Source: Verrucomicrobiia bacterium | GTDB lineage: Bacteria; Verrucomicrobiota; Verrucomicrobiia; Opitutales; Opitutaceae | Assembly (NCBI GenBank): GCA_011525695.1 | Contig: WYBX01000045.1 | Span: 62,001 to 126,000 of the forward strand | Reading direction: 5' to 3' | DNA: 64,000 bases | Shown: piece by piece, positions 17,469 through 26,555 of the stretch | How positions within the stretch are numbered: the first letter of the stretch is position 1 | Layout of the letters: every line of letters begins with the position of its first letter | Made by a program: the position numbers and the translations under genes | The notes under the pieces: model-generated | Database searches by the model: none | Seen by the model: only the letters and a program-made list of their open reading frames with translations | Told to the model about the DNA's origin: nothing

Positions 17469-19031
17469 ATGCGGCGGGCACCCGTAACCTTCAGGATGCA
17501 CGGCGACCCCCCGGATTGCCCGGGTCGGCGCCCGCAGTCCCGCTTTCGCGATGCGCTCAGGATCTCCGGACTAATCGGGCTGGTCGTCCTCACCGCACTG
17601 CCGCTCGCGGCAGAAGTGCGCCGGCTGACGATCCTCCACACCAATGACGTCCATGACCGGGTCCGTCCGGGCCGCGAAGGTGTCGGCGGAATCGCATATG
17701 TATCTGGATACATCCGCGCGGCGCGGGCGAAAGAGCCGGCGCTGCTCGTCCTCGATGCCGGGGACGTGACGGAGAAGGGCGATCTCGTTGCGTTCAGGAC
17801 GCACAGTCTGATCACGTACGAGGCGTTCCGCCGGATCGGCTATGATGCCGTGACGATTGGAAACCACGATCACGATGCGGGCGACGAGTGGCTTCGCCGC
17901 TACGAAAGCGCGATGGGACGCCCGTTGATCTGCCTCAACACGGTGGACGGGGCGGGAGCACCGCGTTTTGAATCCTCCCGGCTGATTCGTCGGGCGGGAA
18001 TGACCATCGCGGTGATTGGAATGCTGGTGCCCCAGGATGCGGGCACGCTGGACTTCGAAGCTTCGGGCCGGCGACTTGCCGTTGAGGCGGAACGGCTCGA
18101 TCGGGAGGCAACGCTGGTGATTGCGTTGTGTCACGCCGGGTCCGACGACTGCGCTGCCTGGTCGCGCATGGCGCCGGCGGTGGACCTGTTCGTGAGCGGT
18201 CACACCCACGAGAGATTGGATACACCCCGGATCGTTCCGGAAACCGGTGTGCCCATCGTGCAGGCCGGCCACTATGGCGAGGATGTCGGCCAGCTGGAGC
18301 TCGAAGTCGATACGGCAACCGAGCGGATCGTCGCGATTCACGGCCGTCTTGTCCCGATGCACCACGCGACCGTGCCGCAGGATCACGAACTTGCCGCCCG
18401 CATTGCAGACCGGGAACGCGAGCTTTGTCCGGACGCCGGCCGGATCATTGCCCGCGCGTCCATGCCGATCGGTCCCGAGATCGCCTGGCTTGCGGCTGAG
18501 GCGTCACGGCAGGCGGCCGGAGCTGACATAGGCTTCTGCAATCCCGGCCATGTGATTCGCGATGGGATTCCCCCGGGGCCGGTGAACGTGAATTCGATTT
18601 TCCTGACCGGAGGTCAGCGCGGCCACGACATGGTCACTGCGAACCTGACTGGCGCTGAGATCTCCGCCTACCTGGCCGCCTTGGAGGCCAACCCGGAGGA
18701 ACAGACCGCCTGGGCAGGTTTCGCCTGCCGGGTGATGGAGGGCTCTGGCCGCCGCCGAGCCTTTGAACCCGAACTGGGTCCCGAAGCGTCTTATCGAATC
18801 GTGATGCCGCGAATTGAATGGGAAAAGCGGTTCCTCCGGGCCGCCAGTCGCCTTCAAAAATCGGAGCCGGCCAGTCCGCTGGCGCGTGGCACCTTCGACG
18901 CCGTCCCGAGCACCGTCACTTTTTTCGACAGCCTCGTGGCGATGCTTGACCGGACCGCGGAATCCGAACGCGACCTCTCGTCGCTGATCAAGCAGGCCCG
19001 GACCGCGGCAATGGAAACCACGCGCCCGTAG
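17469..19031 (+). CDS. Exported 5'-nucleotidase/UDP-sugar hydrolase-like metallophosphatase
   Basis: This 520-aa protein has a hydrophobic export segment at about residues 32-48 (ISGLIGLVVLTALPLAA). The calcineurin-like phosphoesterase motifs follow in order: LTILHTNDVHDR, LVLDAGDVTEKGD, IGNHDHDAGDE, ALCHAGSDD and VSGHTHERL. Together these supply the two-metal site. The C-terminal third (about 330-490) resembles the 5'-nucleotidase specificity domain but is shorter than usual. It would hydrolyse nucleotides or phosphate esters in the periplasm. The second Met (17496) is an alternative start. Its position directly behind the propeller gene suggests co-expression; phosphate release from imported substrates is a plausible but unproven role. 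Confidence 0.85.
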   Translation: MRRAPVTFRMHGDPPDCPGRRPQSRFRDALRISGLIGLVVLTALPLAAEVRRLTILHTNDVHDRVRPGREGVGGIAYVSGYIRAARAKEPALLVLDAGDVTEKGDLVAFRTHSLITYEAFRRIGYDAVTIGNHDHDAGDEWLRRYESAMGRPLICLNTVDGAGAPRFESSRLIRRAGMTIAVIGMLVPQDAGTLDFEASGRRLAVEAERLDREATLVIALCHAGSDDCAAWSRMAPAVDLFVSGHTHERLDTPRIVPETGVPIVQAGHYGEDVGQLELEVDTATERIVAIHGRLVPMHHATVPQDHELAARIADRERELCPDAGRIIARASMPIGPEIAWLAAEASRQAAGADIGFCNPGHVIRDGIPPGPVNVNSIFLTGGQRGHDMVTANLTGAEISAYLAALEANPEEQTAWAGFACRVMEGSGRRRAFEPELGPEASYRIVMPRIEWEKRFLRAASRLQKSEPASPLARGTFDAVPSTVTFFDSLVAMLDRTAESERDLSSLIKQARTAAMETTRP

Positions 19032-19084
19032 CGCCGCGTCTCCGACCGGCGAATTCCCTTCCACTCCGGGATCAGCACGGCTTG

Positions 19085-20335
19085 CTACTCGAAGAACCCG
19101 CGGTCGTCCGCGAGGTGCCGCCGGCAGACTTCCTCGTTCAACTCGATTCCAAGGCCCGGCCGGTTCGAGACGGCCAGATAGCCGTCCTGGTACAATGGCC
19201 CGTCGCGCCGGATGAGATCCTGCCAGTGCGGCGTCTTGGCGCTCTCCACCGTATCGGTCTCCAGCGCGACAAAGGACTTGATCGCCATGCAAGCATGTGC
19301 GGAGGCAATCGTGCCCACGGGGGTGGCTCCGTTGTGGCAGAACAAGGGAATCGAATGCAGATCGGCCCAGTCGGCCGTCCGCTTCATCTCCAGGAGCCCC
19401 CCGCTCTTCTGGGCGTCGAAATGGATCATGTCACAGGCCTGGCGCTCGATGAACGGCCGGAACCCTTCGCGGTTGTACAGGTTTTCGCCCGTGAGAATCG
19501 GAACGCGGCTCTTGCTGCGAAGATGGACGAAGCTATCGACGTTCTCCGGCTGGATTGGGTCCTCGAGAAACCAGATGTCGAGATCCGCGATCATCTCGGT
19601 GAACCGCACCATGTCGCCGACGTTGTAGCGCCAGTGAAGATCGATGCCGATCGGGAATTCGGGTCCGAGCTCCGCACGCGTCTCCTCCATGATCCGCGTC
19701 CACTTCCGCAGCGTCGAGGCCGTGGCGACGCCGCCCTTGGGGCTGTCGAAGCGCGGCAGGCTGTGTTTGACCGCCCGGTAGCCGTACTCCTTGGAACGCA
19801 CGGCGGCGGCGGCCCAGGCCTTTGGGTCGTCGCCGTTCGGCGAGTCGGTGTCGTTGTAGAGTAGCACGCGATCGCGATAGGCGCCGCCGAGCAGCACATA
19901 GAGCGGCACGCCCAGCATCTTGCCGGCCAAATCCCAGAGTGCGGTCTCGATGCCCGCAATCGCGCCGCTGAGGGCACCGGCGCGCGAGCCGCGCGACTGG
20001 TATTGATCGACCAGCCGGTACGTGAGCACCTCGACCTGCAAGGGATCGTGACCGATGATCTCGCGCTTGATCGTTGCAATATCCTCCGCGACCTCGGCCT
20101 TGGGATAGGCCTCACCGATTCCGAACCGCCCGTCTTCGGTCATCACCTTCACGAGGTGCGTCTTGTAGCCGATGTCGATGGCTGCGGTCCGGACATCCCG
20201 GATCCGCGTGCTGCCCGCGAGCCGGCTGACGGCGGGGCTGGCTGCGGCACCGAGCAGCGGAGCCGCAGCGAGGAGGGAGGAACCGCGCAAGAAGCTGCGG
20301 CGGGATACCAGGCGTGGCGATGAAGGGGCGTTCAT
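19085..20335 (-). CDS. Tat-exported mandelate racemase/muconate lactonising enzyme family protein
   Basis: At 416 aa from ATG 20335, it begins with a twin-arginine signal (SRRSFLRGSSLLAAAPLLGAAA). The enolase-superfamily capping domain and barrel follow: GIETALWDLAGKMLGVPLYVLLGG, a Lys in YRAVKHSLPR, and metal ligands in IGIDLHW, WFLEDPIQPEN and ILTGENLYN. A His is present in FCHNGATPVG. Members dehydrate or epimerise sugar acids or amino-acid derivatives using Mg2+. Its ATG overlaps the PhoD-family stop (ATGA), so translation is coupled. Export of such an enzyme is unusual, because most members are cytoplasmic. Neighbouring aldolase and kinase genes favour sugar-acid dehydration. Confidence 0.87.
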   Translation of the reverse strand: MNAPSSPRLVSRRSFLRGSSLLAAAPLLGAAASPAVSRLAGSTRIRDVRTAAIDIGYKTHLVKVMTEDGRFGIGEAYPKAEVAEDIATIKREIIGHDPLQVEVLTYRLVDQYQSRGSRAGALSGAIAGIETALWDLAGKMLGVPLYVLLGGAYRDRVLLYNDTDSPNGDDPKAWAAAAVRSKEYGYRAVKHSLPRFDSPKGGVATASTLRKWTRIMEETRAELGPEFPIGIDLHWRYNVGDMVRFTEMIADLDIWFLEDPIQPENVDSFVHLRSKSRVPILTGENLYNREGFRPFIERQACDMIHFDAQKSGGLLEMKRTADWADLHSIPLFCHNGATPVGTIASAHACMAIKSFVALETDTVESAKTPHWQDLIRRDGPLYQDGYLAVSNRPGLGIELNEEVCRRHLADDRGFFE

Positions 20336-21879
20336 TCGGTGGCAATGTCGCGAACCTCGTAGAGTACCCGGCCATCCACATCGTGGATCCGGATTGTCAG
20401 GACCGGAGCGCCGTCTTCGACCACGACGCGCTGCGGGTTGGCCAGGACCTTCTTGCTGCCCTTGCGAAAGCCGACACTCACAAATCCGCCGCCCTCGCGG
20501 TAGAACGAATGGTAGTTGGGATCGTAGCCCGGCCCCTTCAACACCATGGCATCCGACGTCGGGCCGCAGGCAAACTCGCGCACACCGCTGCGCGGATCCG
20601 TCGAGGCATACTGCCAGTGGCGATCGCCAGCGATGACGAAGAAGTTGCGGAGCCGGCTCGTGCGGACCCAGTCGCGAAACTCGTCGCCCTCGCGGCGGAA
20701 AGACGCGTTGGCATGACTGTCGGACTGGTCGGGATTGTCGGGTCCGACCATCGCGGTGGGACTGACGAGGATTTTGAAGGCCGCATCGCTTTCCAGGAGC
20801 GATCGTTTCAGCCACTCCTTCTGTTCGCGGCCCCAAATCGTCTTGTCGGGGCCGTCCGGCATCACGTCCGACGTGCGGAAATCACGGTTTTCGGTGAGCC
20901 AGATTTGCAGGCCGCGGCCCCACCGGAACGTCCGATAGAGGGATTGGCCAACCGGCGTCTGTTCCCGGAAGAGCTGCTGGCCCTGTTCGAAGGTAAGCGG
21001 CCTGATCCAAGGCGCGTCGAGCCCGCGATAAGAGTCGTCGAAGAAGGTGTCGTGATCGTCCTTCTGCCAATAGCTCGGCACCTGCCGGAAGAAGTCGACC
21101 AGCATCGGGAGCGAGAACATCCGCTGCCAGTGCAGCCGGCAGAGGTCGATCGTGCTGCCGCGGGGATTGTCGCGGTCATAATAGACGTTATCGCCTGTCC
21201 GGACGATGAAATCGGGGTAGCCCAGGTAGAGCGGGCTGAGGTTCGCCATCGAACGGTAGATCCGGAATCCGTCGCGCTCGTCGCGCTGGTAATACAGCTG
21301 GCAGGTGATCACCGCGAACCAGACTTCCTCCCATTCGCCGGGTGGCGGCGCCGTCCTGAACGTACCCACGGGCGAGCTGGCAACCGGCGCACCCTCACCG
21401 GTTCGTCCCTCGATGACATAATAGTACCTCTGGCCCGGCTGCAGGCCGGTGAACGAAAAGGCATGGGCGAAATCAGTTTCCTGCCCGACGCTCGTCCAGT
21501 CCGTCCGCCGCGCCTCGGGCGGGATAGCCGGTGTCTCGGCCAGGGCGATCCGCAGCTGGCCGGCGGCCCCCGGCACGGCGCCCTCCCAGGCGGATGCCGG
21601 AATCTCCGGCGATTCCGAAATGACCCGGGTCGGGCTCATCAGAGGCATTGGCACCACGCCATTCCAGCGGCGCTCGGGTTCGGCGGTCAGCCGCGCCCAG
21701 ATGATCGCGGAATCCTGGGAGACCTCACCGACCCGGGAACCGGAGGCAAAGTGGATCCCGGTGGAGCCAGCGCCACCGCCTGCCGGTGGCGTGGCACCGC
21801 GCAGATTGGGCAGCGTCCCGGAAACGAGCCCGGCCGCCAGCAGGCCGGAGGACTGCATGAAGTCTTTTCGTGTGATCAT
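20332..21879 (-). CDS. PhoD-family alkaline phosphatase/phosphodiesterase
   Basis: This 515-aa protein starts at ATG 21879, seven bases after the aldolase stop, and carries an export signal (MITRKDFMQSSGLLAAGLVSG). A fibronectin-like N-terminal domain (about 40-150, with WARLTAEPERRWNG and GLQPGQRYYYVIEGRTG) precedes the metallophosphatase core. Core motifs are FIVRTGDNVYYDRD, YWQKDDHDTFFDDSYRG, and ISPTAMVGPDN-like and VIAGDRHWQYAS segments. PhoD enzymes use Ca2+/Fe3+ to hydrolyse phosphodiesters or monoesters outside the cytoplasm. Its stop overlaps the following enolase-superfamily gene by four bases. Its presence in a sugar-acid operon suggests phosphorylated or phosphodiester-linked substrates, or simply shared export. 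Confidence 0.88.
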   Translation of the reverse strand: MITRKDFMQSSGLLAAGLVSGTLPNLRGATPPAGGGAGSTGIHFASGSRVGEVSQDSAIIWARLTAEPERRWNGVVPMPLMSPTRVISESPEIPASAWEGAVPGAAGQLRIALAETPAIPPEARRTDWTSVGQETDFAHAFSFTGLQPGQRYYYVIEGRTGEGAPVASSPVGTFRTAPPPGEWEEVWFAVITCQLYYQRDERDGFRIYRSMANLSPLYLGYPDFIVRTGDNVYYDRDNPRGSTIDLCRLHWQRMFSLPMLVDFFRQVPSYWQKDDHDTFFDDSYRGLDAPWIRPLTFEQGQQLFREQTPVGQSLYRTFRWGRGLQIWLTENRDFRTSDVMPDGPDKTIWGREQKEWLKRSLLESDAAFKILVSPTAMVGPDNPDQSDSHANASFRREGDEFRDWVRTSRLRNFFVIAGDRHWQYASTDPRSGVREFACGPTSDAMVLKGPGYDPNYHSFYREGGGFVSVGFRKGSKKVLANPQRVVVEDGAPVLTIRIHDVDGRVLYEVRDIATE

Positions 21880-21886
21880 GGATGCA

Positions 21887-22867
21887 TTAAACCTTGCCGG
21901 GATCGTGGACGGCTGCGTCCCGCGCCGGCAGCCCCGCAAGGCTGCTTTCGACCGCGGCGAGCGCTTGCCTGATTGTTTCCATTTCCTGATCGCCCGCCTG
22001 CGGCCACGGCGGCACCGTGTGCCGGCCCGCCCAGCCCTTCAATTCGAATGCCGCCTTGATGCTGGCGGCGCCCGTCGGCAGCCGCTCGATCAAATCCGCG
22101 AGCGGCGGCACCACGGTCTGATCGAGTTCAGCCACGCGATCGAACCGCCCTTCCATGGCCGCCCGGTACATGGCCACGAATGGCTCCGGATGGACGTTCG
22201 CCGGAGTGCTCACCACGCCATCGGCGCCATGCGCGTACAGCCGGCCCGCAAGCCGGGAATTGCCCGGCAGGAAGGAAAAATGCGCGGGCCGTTCGGGCAT
22301 CGCCGCAATCGCCGCCATCGCCGCGAAGTCACCATGGGTACATTTCAGGCCCAGGAGATTTGGGATCTCGAACAGCGCCGTGACGAGTGCCGGCGGCATC
22401 TGCCAGCCAACCGCCTTGGCCAAATCGTAGGCGACAATCGGCAGTGGCGAGCGGGCGGCAACGGTCCGGAAGAACCCGACGCTTTCCGGCACCCGCGGTG
22501 GCCAGCCATAGTAAGGCAGCGTCAACACTCCGGCGGCCACGCCAGCCTCAGCCAGCCAGTGCAGCCGCTCGAGGACGCGTCCGACGGAATTGTCGCTCGC
22601 CCCGCCGAGCAACAGGCTCCGCCCGCGGACGGCCCGCGCCGCGCAGCGCGCGACCTCCCGGTACTCGGCATCCCCCAGCAGCGGGCCCTCACCCACCGAG
22701 CCGAGCACGAAGAGCCCATGCACGCCGGCTGCCACCTGCCGCTCGATCAGCCGCTCCAGCGCCGGCAGATCGGGCCGGCCGTCCGGGGACAGCGGGGTAA
22801 CGAGCGCGGTGACCACGCCGTGAAGCCGGCGTGGAACGCGGCCGGGGTGCGCACCGGACTGGTTCAC
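21887..22867 (-). CDS. Dihydrodipicolinate synthase/N-acetylneuraminate lyase family aldolase
   Basis: This 326-aa class I aldolase-like protein shows GVVTALVTPLSPDGRPDLPALERLIERQVAAGVHGLFVLGSVGEGPLL, the DapA/NanA N-terminal signature. The catalytic Tyr is in IVAYDLAKAV, the Schiff-base Lys in LLGLKCTHGD, and a GADGVVS segment follows. The GTG start at 22867 shares its first base with the last base of the TonB receptor stop (TAGTG), a clear coupling signal. An ATG at 22903 would overlap the receptor by 37 bases and is less likely. In this cluster a 2-keto-3-deoxy sugar-acid aldolase role is more plausible than lysine synthesis, but specificity is inferred only from neighbours. Confidence 0.85.
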   Translation of the reverse strand: MNQSGAHPGRVPRRLHGVVTALVTPLSPDGRPDLPALERLIERQVAAGVHGLFVLGSVGEGPLLGDAEYREVARCAARAVRGRSLLLGGASDNSVGRVLERLHWLAEAGVAAGVLTLPYYGWPPRVPESVGFFRTVAARSPLPIVAYDLAKAVGWQMPPALVTALFEIPNLLGLKCTHGDFAAMAAIAAMPERPAHFSFLPGNSRLAGRLYAHGADGVVSTPANVHPEPFVAMYRAAMEGRFDRVAELDQTVVPPLADLIERLPTGAASIKAAFELKGWAGRHTVPPWPQAGDQEMETIRQALAAVESSLAGLPARDAAVHDPGKV

Positions 22868-25716
22868 TAGAACGTGAAGCGAATCCCGGCTGCGGCATTC
22901 CAACCGAAGAGCTGAGCCCGGCGGATCCGGTCGTCCCGGTCGCCGAACGTCTCGGCGGTGGGCTCGTCGGTGACGTTCTGCCAGTTGGCATAGATCCGGT
23001 ACCGCTCGGTCAGCTTGAAGCTGGCCTGCAGGTCGATTTGCTCGCGTTCCGCGCGGTAGATGTCGAAATCGGGCGTGTCGCTGATTTCCCGGATGCTGTT
23101 CGACTGATAATTGTAGGCGACCCGGGCCGAGAACCGGACCCCCTGGTAATAGAATCCCGCATTGTAGATCCGATCCGGCTGCCGGAAGAACGGGATGTTC
23201 AAGTCACGCGGATTGTCGGGGTCGGCGTTGAGCGTGGCCTCCGACTTGATGAAGGAAGCGTTCAAATCGATCCCAAACCGGCCCAGCCAGCCATCGAGGA
23301 AGGAGTTGAAGGGGAGCTGCGCATTGGCCTCCACGCCGGAGACCTTGCCGGCATCGGCGTTGCGGACGGAGCGCAGTTCCAGGGTCTCGAATCCAAGCCC
23401 GTTGTAGACGTAATCGTCGCGCGTGCTCCGGTACGAATAGATCGGGTTGTCGATCTCCTTGTGGAACACGGCCAGCGCGACCATCCCGCCCTTCTGGAGA
23501 TACTGTTCGAAGGAGAGATCGAAATTCAGCGCTTCGTAGGGCTGCAGATCCGAGTTGCCGATGGGATCAATCGTGCCCGTATACGGAAAAGCAGGATTAT
23601 CCGGATCAACGAGCGGCGCGTACTCCAGAATCGATTGCGACGCGGTATCCTCGTAACGCGGCCGGCCAATCGTGCCGGTGATGGCCAGGCGGAGGATCCG
23701 CCGGTCCGCCAGCTGGAACCTGGCCTGCAGATTCGGCAGGAAGTTGTCGTACCCAAATTCCGCGGACTGGGGATAGATCCCGTCGATCTCGTCGTCTTCC
23801 GTGCGCAGTTCGAACGACTTCATGGTCGCATCCGTCTTTTCATAACGCGCCCCGCCCAGCAGCGTGAGCCGATCGCTCAGCTTGATCTGGCCCATGAGGT
23901 AGACGGCCTGGATCTTTTCCTGGGTGTCGTAATCGTCCTCGACCTCGTTCGTCGCCTCGTCGACGGGATCCACCTCGAAGAGATCGGGGTTGGAACGGTA
24001 GAAGTCGAACACGCGATGGACGTTCACCGTCGCATTCGTCCGGTAGCGGCCGTCGAAGAGCGACTCTCCGGGATCGGCGGCCCCGAGCGACGCAAGCGTC
24101 TCGTCCTCGAAATTCGGGCGGGTCGACTCGCGGTCGACGAAGCGATCGCGGTGGGTGTACTTCACGCCCGCCTGCAGATAGCCGCTGTGACTGCCCAGCA
24201 GCCGGTCGCTGTCCCACCGCACGTCGAACCGTGGCGTCCAGGTGTCCTCGCGGATGTTGCGGGTCTCGTCGATCAACCGCCGCATCGGAAACAGCGCCCC
24301 GTTGGCCGGCGGCAGGCTCTGGTCGAACTCGGGATAGAATCCGTCGAAACCGAGCGTGAACAGCGGGTTGGTCTGGTTGACATTGCCGGTCCGGAACTGC
24401 GCGTTGATCGAGACCGGGTTCCATTCCTTGGCCTGCGAGAACGTCAGCTCGCCCTTGAGGGTCAGCGGACCGCGCTTCACCGAACCGCCGCCCGTGATGT
24501 TGAAGAGATACTGTTCCGACTCGCGGTAGGCGGTGCGGTAGTCGTACCGCATCCGATTGACCGATACCTGGGTGGGGGTGACGAACGTCGGATCCCGCCG
24601 AAGGGTGAAATTCGCCTGGCTCTGCCGCTCCTCCTGCGAGAGCGAATTGATGATGGTCCGGAGGTAGAGCTGCGCCCCACCTTCCGGCCGGTATTCGAGG
24701 TCGAGGTTCGCCCCAATCCGGTCCCGCTCACCCTCGGTCGGATGCAGTTCGAAGGTCTCGAGGTAGAACTGGTTGTTGAAGGTCTTGAAATCCCCTTGGA
24801 TCTCATCGGCTCGGAAGGGACGATGCGAGAAGTGCAGCGAGGCGGAAATCCCGAAGTCCTTCTTGCTGCCAAACCGATCGGCGAACGTGCCCTCGACCTT
24901 GTACAGGCTGCCACTGGTGGCGTTGTTCTCGCCCACTTCGACGGAGCCGCGGATCAACCGCTCGTTATGATCGAAAGCGCTGCCGGATTTGATGTTGATC
25001 GTGCCTCCGAGCGCGTTGCCGTCCATGTCCGGCGTCACCGACTTGATCACCTCGATCTGGCTGACCTGCGAGGAGCCCACCACGTCCAGCGGCATCGCGC
25101 GACCGCCGCGGCCGTCGGTGTCCGGAGTGGCAAGGGTGGCGCCGTTGAGCGTCACGTTGTTCAACTGCGGCTCGATCCCGCGGATGGTCACCCAGCGGCC
25201 TTCGCCGCCCTCGACATCGATGCTCAGTCCCGGCAGCCGCGACAAAGCGTCGGCGACATTGCGGTCGGGCAGGTTGCCGACCGAATCGGCGGAGATGATG
25301 TCCATGATGTTCTCCGCCGTGCGCTTCTGCTGGAGCGCCTTCGAGCGGCCTTCGCGGTAGCCCTCGACCCGGAACTCGCTCAGCTGCATGATGCCCTCGC
25401 CGAGCCCGATGGTCGTCTGGGTGGTGCCGCTGGCGGGAACGGTCACCGTGGCGATTTTTTCGTCAAAGCCGATGTACGCCACGCGCAACGAATACGTGCC
25501 CGCGGCGAGAGCATCGAAGTGGAAGCGTCCAGTCGCGTCCGTCACAGCCGACCGGCCGTTCTCGACGATGGTGACGGAGGCGCCGGGCAGGGAAGCCTGG
25601 TTGGAGAGATCGGTGACGGTGCCGACGAGGTCGGTCGCCCGCACTTGCAGGACGGAAACGCAGACGCCGATGGTGAGCAGCGTGCGGCGCAGTATCAGGG
25701 CAGTTCGTGAGTTCAT
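22867..25716 (-). CDS. TonB-dependent outer-membrane receptor with carboxypeptidase-like N-terminal domain
   Basis: The protein is 949 aa. A signal peptide (LRRTLLTIGVCVSVLQVRA) leads into a carboxypeptidase-D-like regulatory domain at about 30-110 (DLVGTVTDLSNQASLPGASVTI...GRFHFDALAAGTYSLRVAYIGF). The plug follows at about 125-250 (NLPDRNVADALSRLPGLSIDVEGGEGRWVTIRGIEP, GGRAMPLDVVGSSQVSQIEVIKS), and then a 22-strand-type barrel ending in Phe (AAGIRFTF). It would import an oligosaccharide or sugar-acid polymer fragment. It is the first gene of the run aldolase-PhoD-dehydratase, which are translationally linked to it. No SusD partner is seen, which is typical for this phylum as opposed to Bacteroidota. 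Confidence 0.95.
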   Translation of the reverse strand: MNSRTALILRRTLLTIGVCVSVLQVRATDLVGTVTDLSNQASLPGASVTIVENGRSAVTDATGRFHFDALAAGTYSLRVAYIGFDEKIATVTVPASGTTQTTIGLGEGIMQLSEFRVEGYREGRSKALQQKRTAENIMDIISADSVGNLPDRNVADALSRLPGLSIDVEGGEGRWVTIRGIEPQLNNVTLNGATLATPDTDGRGGRAMPLDVVGSSQVSQIEVIKSVTPDMDGNALGGTINIKSGSAFDHNERLIRGSVEVGENNATSGSLYKVEGTFADRFGSKKDFGISASLHFSHRPFRADEIQGDFKTFNNQFYLETFELHPTEGERDRIGANLDLEYRPEGGAQLYLRTIINSLSQEERQSQANFTLRRDPTFVTPTQVSVNRMRYDYRTAYRESEQYLFNITGGGSVKRGPLTLKGELTFSQAKEWNPVSINAQFRTGNVNQTNPLFTLGFDGFYPEFDQSLPPANGALFPMRRLIDETRNIREDTWTPRFDVRWDSDRLLGSHSGYLQAGVKYTHRDRFVDRESTRPNFEDETLASLGAADPGESLFDGRYRTNATVNVHRVFDFYRSNPDLFEVDPVDEATNEVEDDYDTQEKIQAVYLMGQIKLSDRLTLLGGARYEKTDATMKSFELRTEDDEIDGIYPQSAEFGYDNFLPNLQARFQLADRRILRLAITGTIGRPRYEDTASQSILEYAPLVDPDNPAFPYTGTIDPIGNSDLQPYEALNFDLSFEQYLQKGGMVALAVFHKEIDNPIYSYRSTRDDYVYNGLGFETLELRSVRNADAGKVSGVEANAQLPFNSFLDGWLGRFGIDLNASFIKSEATLNADPDNPRDLNIPFFRQPDRIYNAGFYYQGVRFSARVAYNYQSNSIREISDTPDFDIYRAEREQIDLQASFKLTERYRIYANWQNVTDEPTAETFGDRDDRIRRAQLFGWNAAAGIRFTF

Positions 25717-25795
25717 GTTGGTGGGGAGGAAGCGGGGGGTCTGGTTGCGGTTGGGGTTCGGCCAGTTGGCCGGTTAGCGAGAGAAACACAGGGGA

Positions 25796-26536
25796 TCAGC
25801 TCCGGCTCGCGCGGCGGCGCGCCGAAGACCGTTTCGCCCCGGTGGAGCGGCGCTTGGAGCCGTTGCGGCCGGAAAAGTGCTCCGCGACGCTCTGGACACC
25901 GGCGCGGGGACTGGTGAGCACCGGCACCGGCGTCTCCCCAAGCTGGGAAAGTATCGCCACCATGCTTCCCTGAGCGCAGACGACGACGTCGACCTCCCGG
26001 GCGAGCCGGCGGATGGCGTCAATCACCATCGCGTTGTGCCGGTCGCGGTCCCCCTTGACGAGAATGTCGAAGGCGCCGTCGACCAGTCGGCGGGTAATGG
26101 CAATCTCCCGCCCCATCCGTCGGGCGGTTGACTCGATCAGCCGGCAGGTCGGATCCAGCGTCGTGGCCAGTGTCGCCACCACGCCGATCCGCCGGCCCGT
26201 GCGGCAGGCAATCTCCGCCATCCGCGAATCCACTTTCACGACGGGCGTGCGGACGAGTTGCGCGGCGACGTCGGCGGCTTCGCCGACCGAGGAACATTGG
26301 TTGAAAATCAGATCAGAACCGGCCAGTTCAGCGGCCTTGTAATACTCGCACATCCGGCTCACCACCCCGGGGGTGACGCCGCCCGACCGCAGGACCTCGG
26401 CGAGCAGGCTGTCGTCGACGATGTGCCTCACCTCCACCGCGGGCACGAGCTCCCGAAAAAGCTCCGTCAGGTGCTGGACCGAGACGAAGCTGGTGTGGAC
26501 GATGGTGACGATTTTCTTCCCTTTGGTCTTCTTCAT
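25796..26536 (-). CDS. Aspartate/glutamate racemase superfamily protein
   Basis: This 246-aa cytoplasmic protein has the two-cysteine arrangement of the superfamily. The first Cys is in LIFNQCSSVGEAADVAAQLVRTPVVKVD (about residue 81) and the second in VDVVVCAQGSMVAI (about 187), with IGVVATLATTLDPT between. The ~20 C-terminal residues are Arg/Ser/Lys-rich and look disordered. Members racemise Asp, Glu or hydantoins, or decarboxylate malonates. Racemisation or isomerisation of a hydroxy or keto acid produced in the pathway is possible. It lies 19 bases after the transporter gene and 79 bases before the TonB receptor, all on the minus strand. Confidence 0.83.
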   Translation of the reverse strand: MKKTKGKKIVTIVHTSFVSVQHLTELFRELVPAVEVRHIVDDSLLAEVLRSGGVTPGVVSRMCEYYKAAELAGSDLIFNQCSSVGEAADVAAQLVRTPVVKVDSRMAEIACRTGRRIGVVATLATTLDPTCRLIESTARRMGREIAITRRLVDGAFDILVKGDRDRHNAMVIDAIRRLAREVDVVVCAQGSMVAILSQLGETPVPVLTSPRAGVQSVAEHFSGRNGSKRRSTGAKRSSARRRASRS

Positions 26537-26555
26537 GGTGGCGCGAGCGCTGAAA

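Noticed and set aside
22831..25710. Plus-strand open frame of 959 codons
   Set aside because: Exactly antisense to the TonB receptor, which has a signal peptide, plug and terminal Phe.
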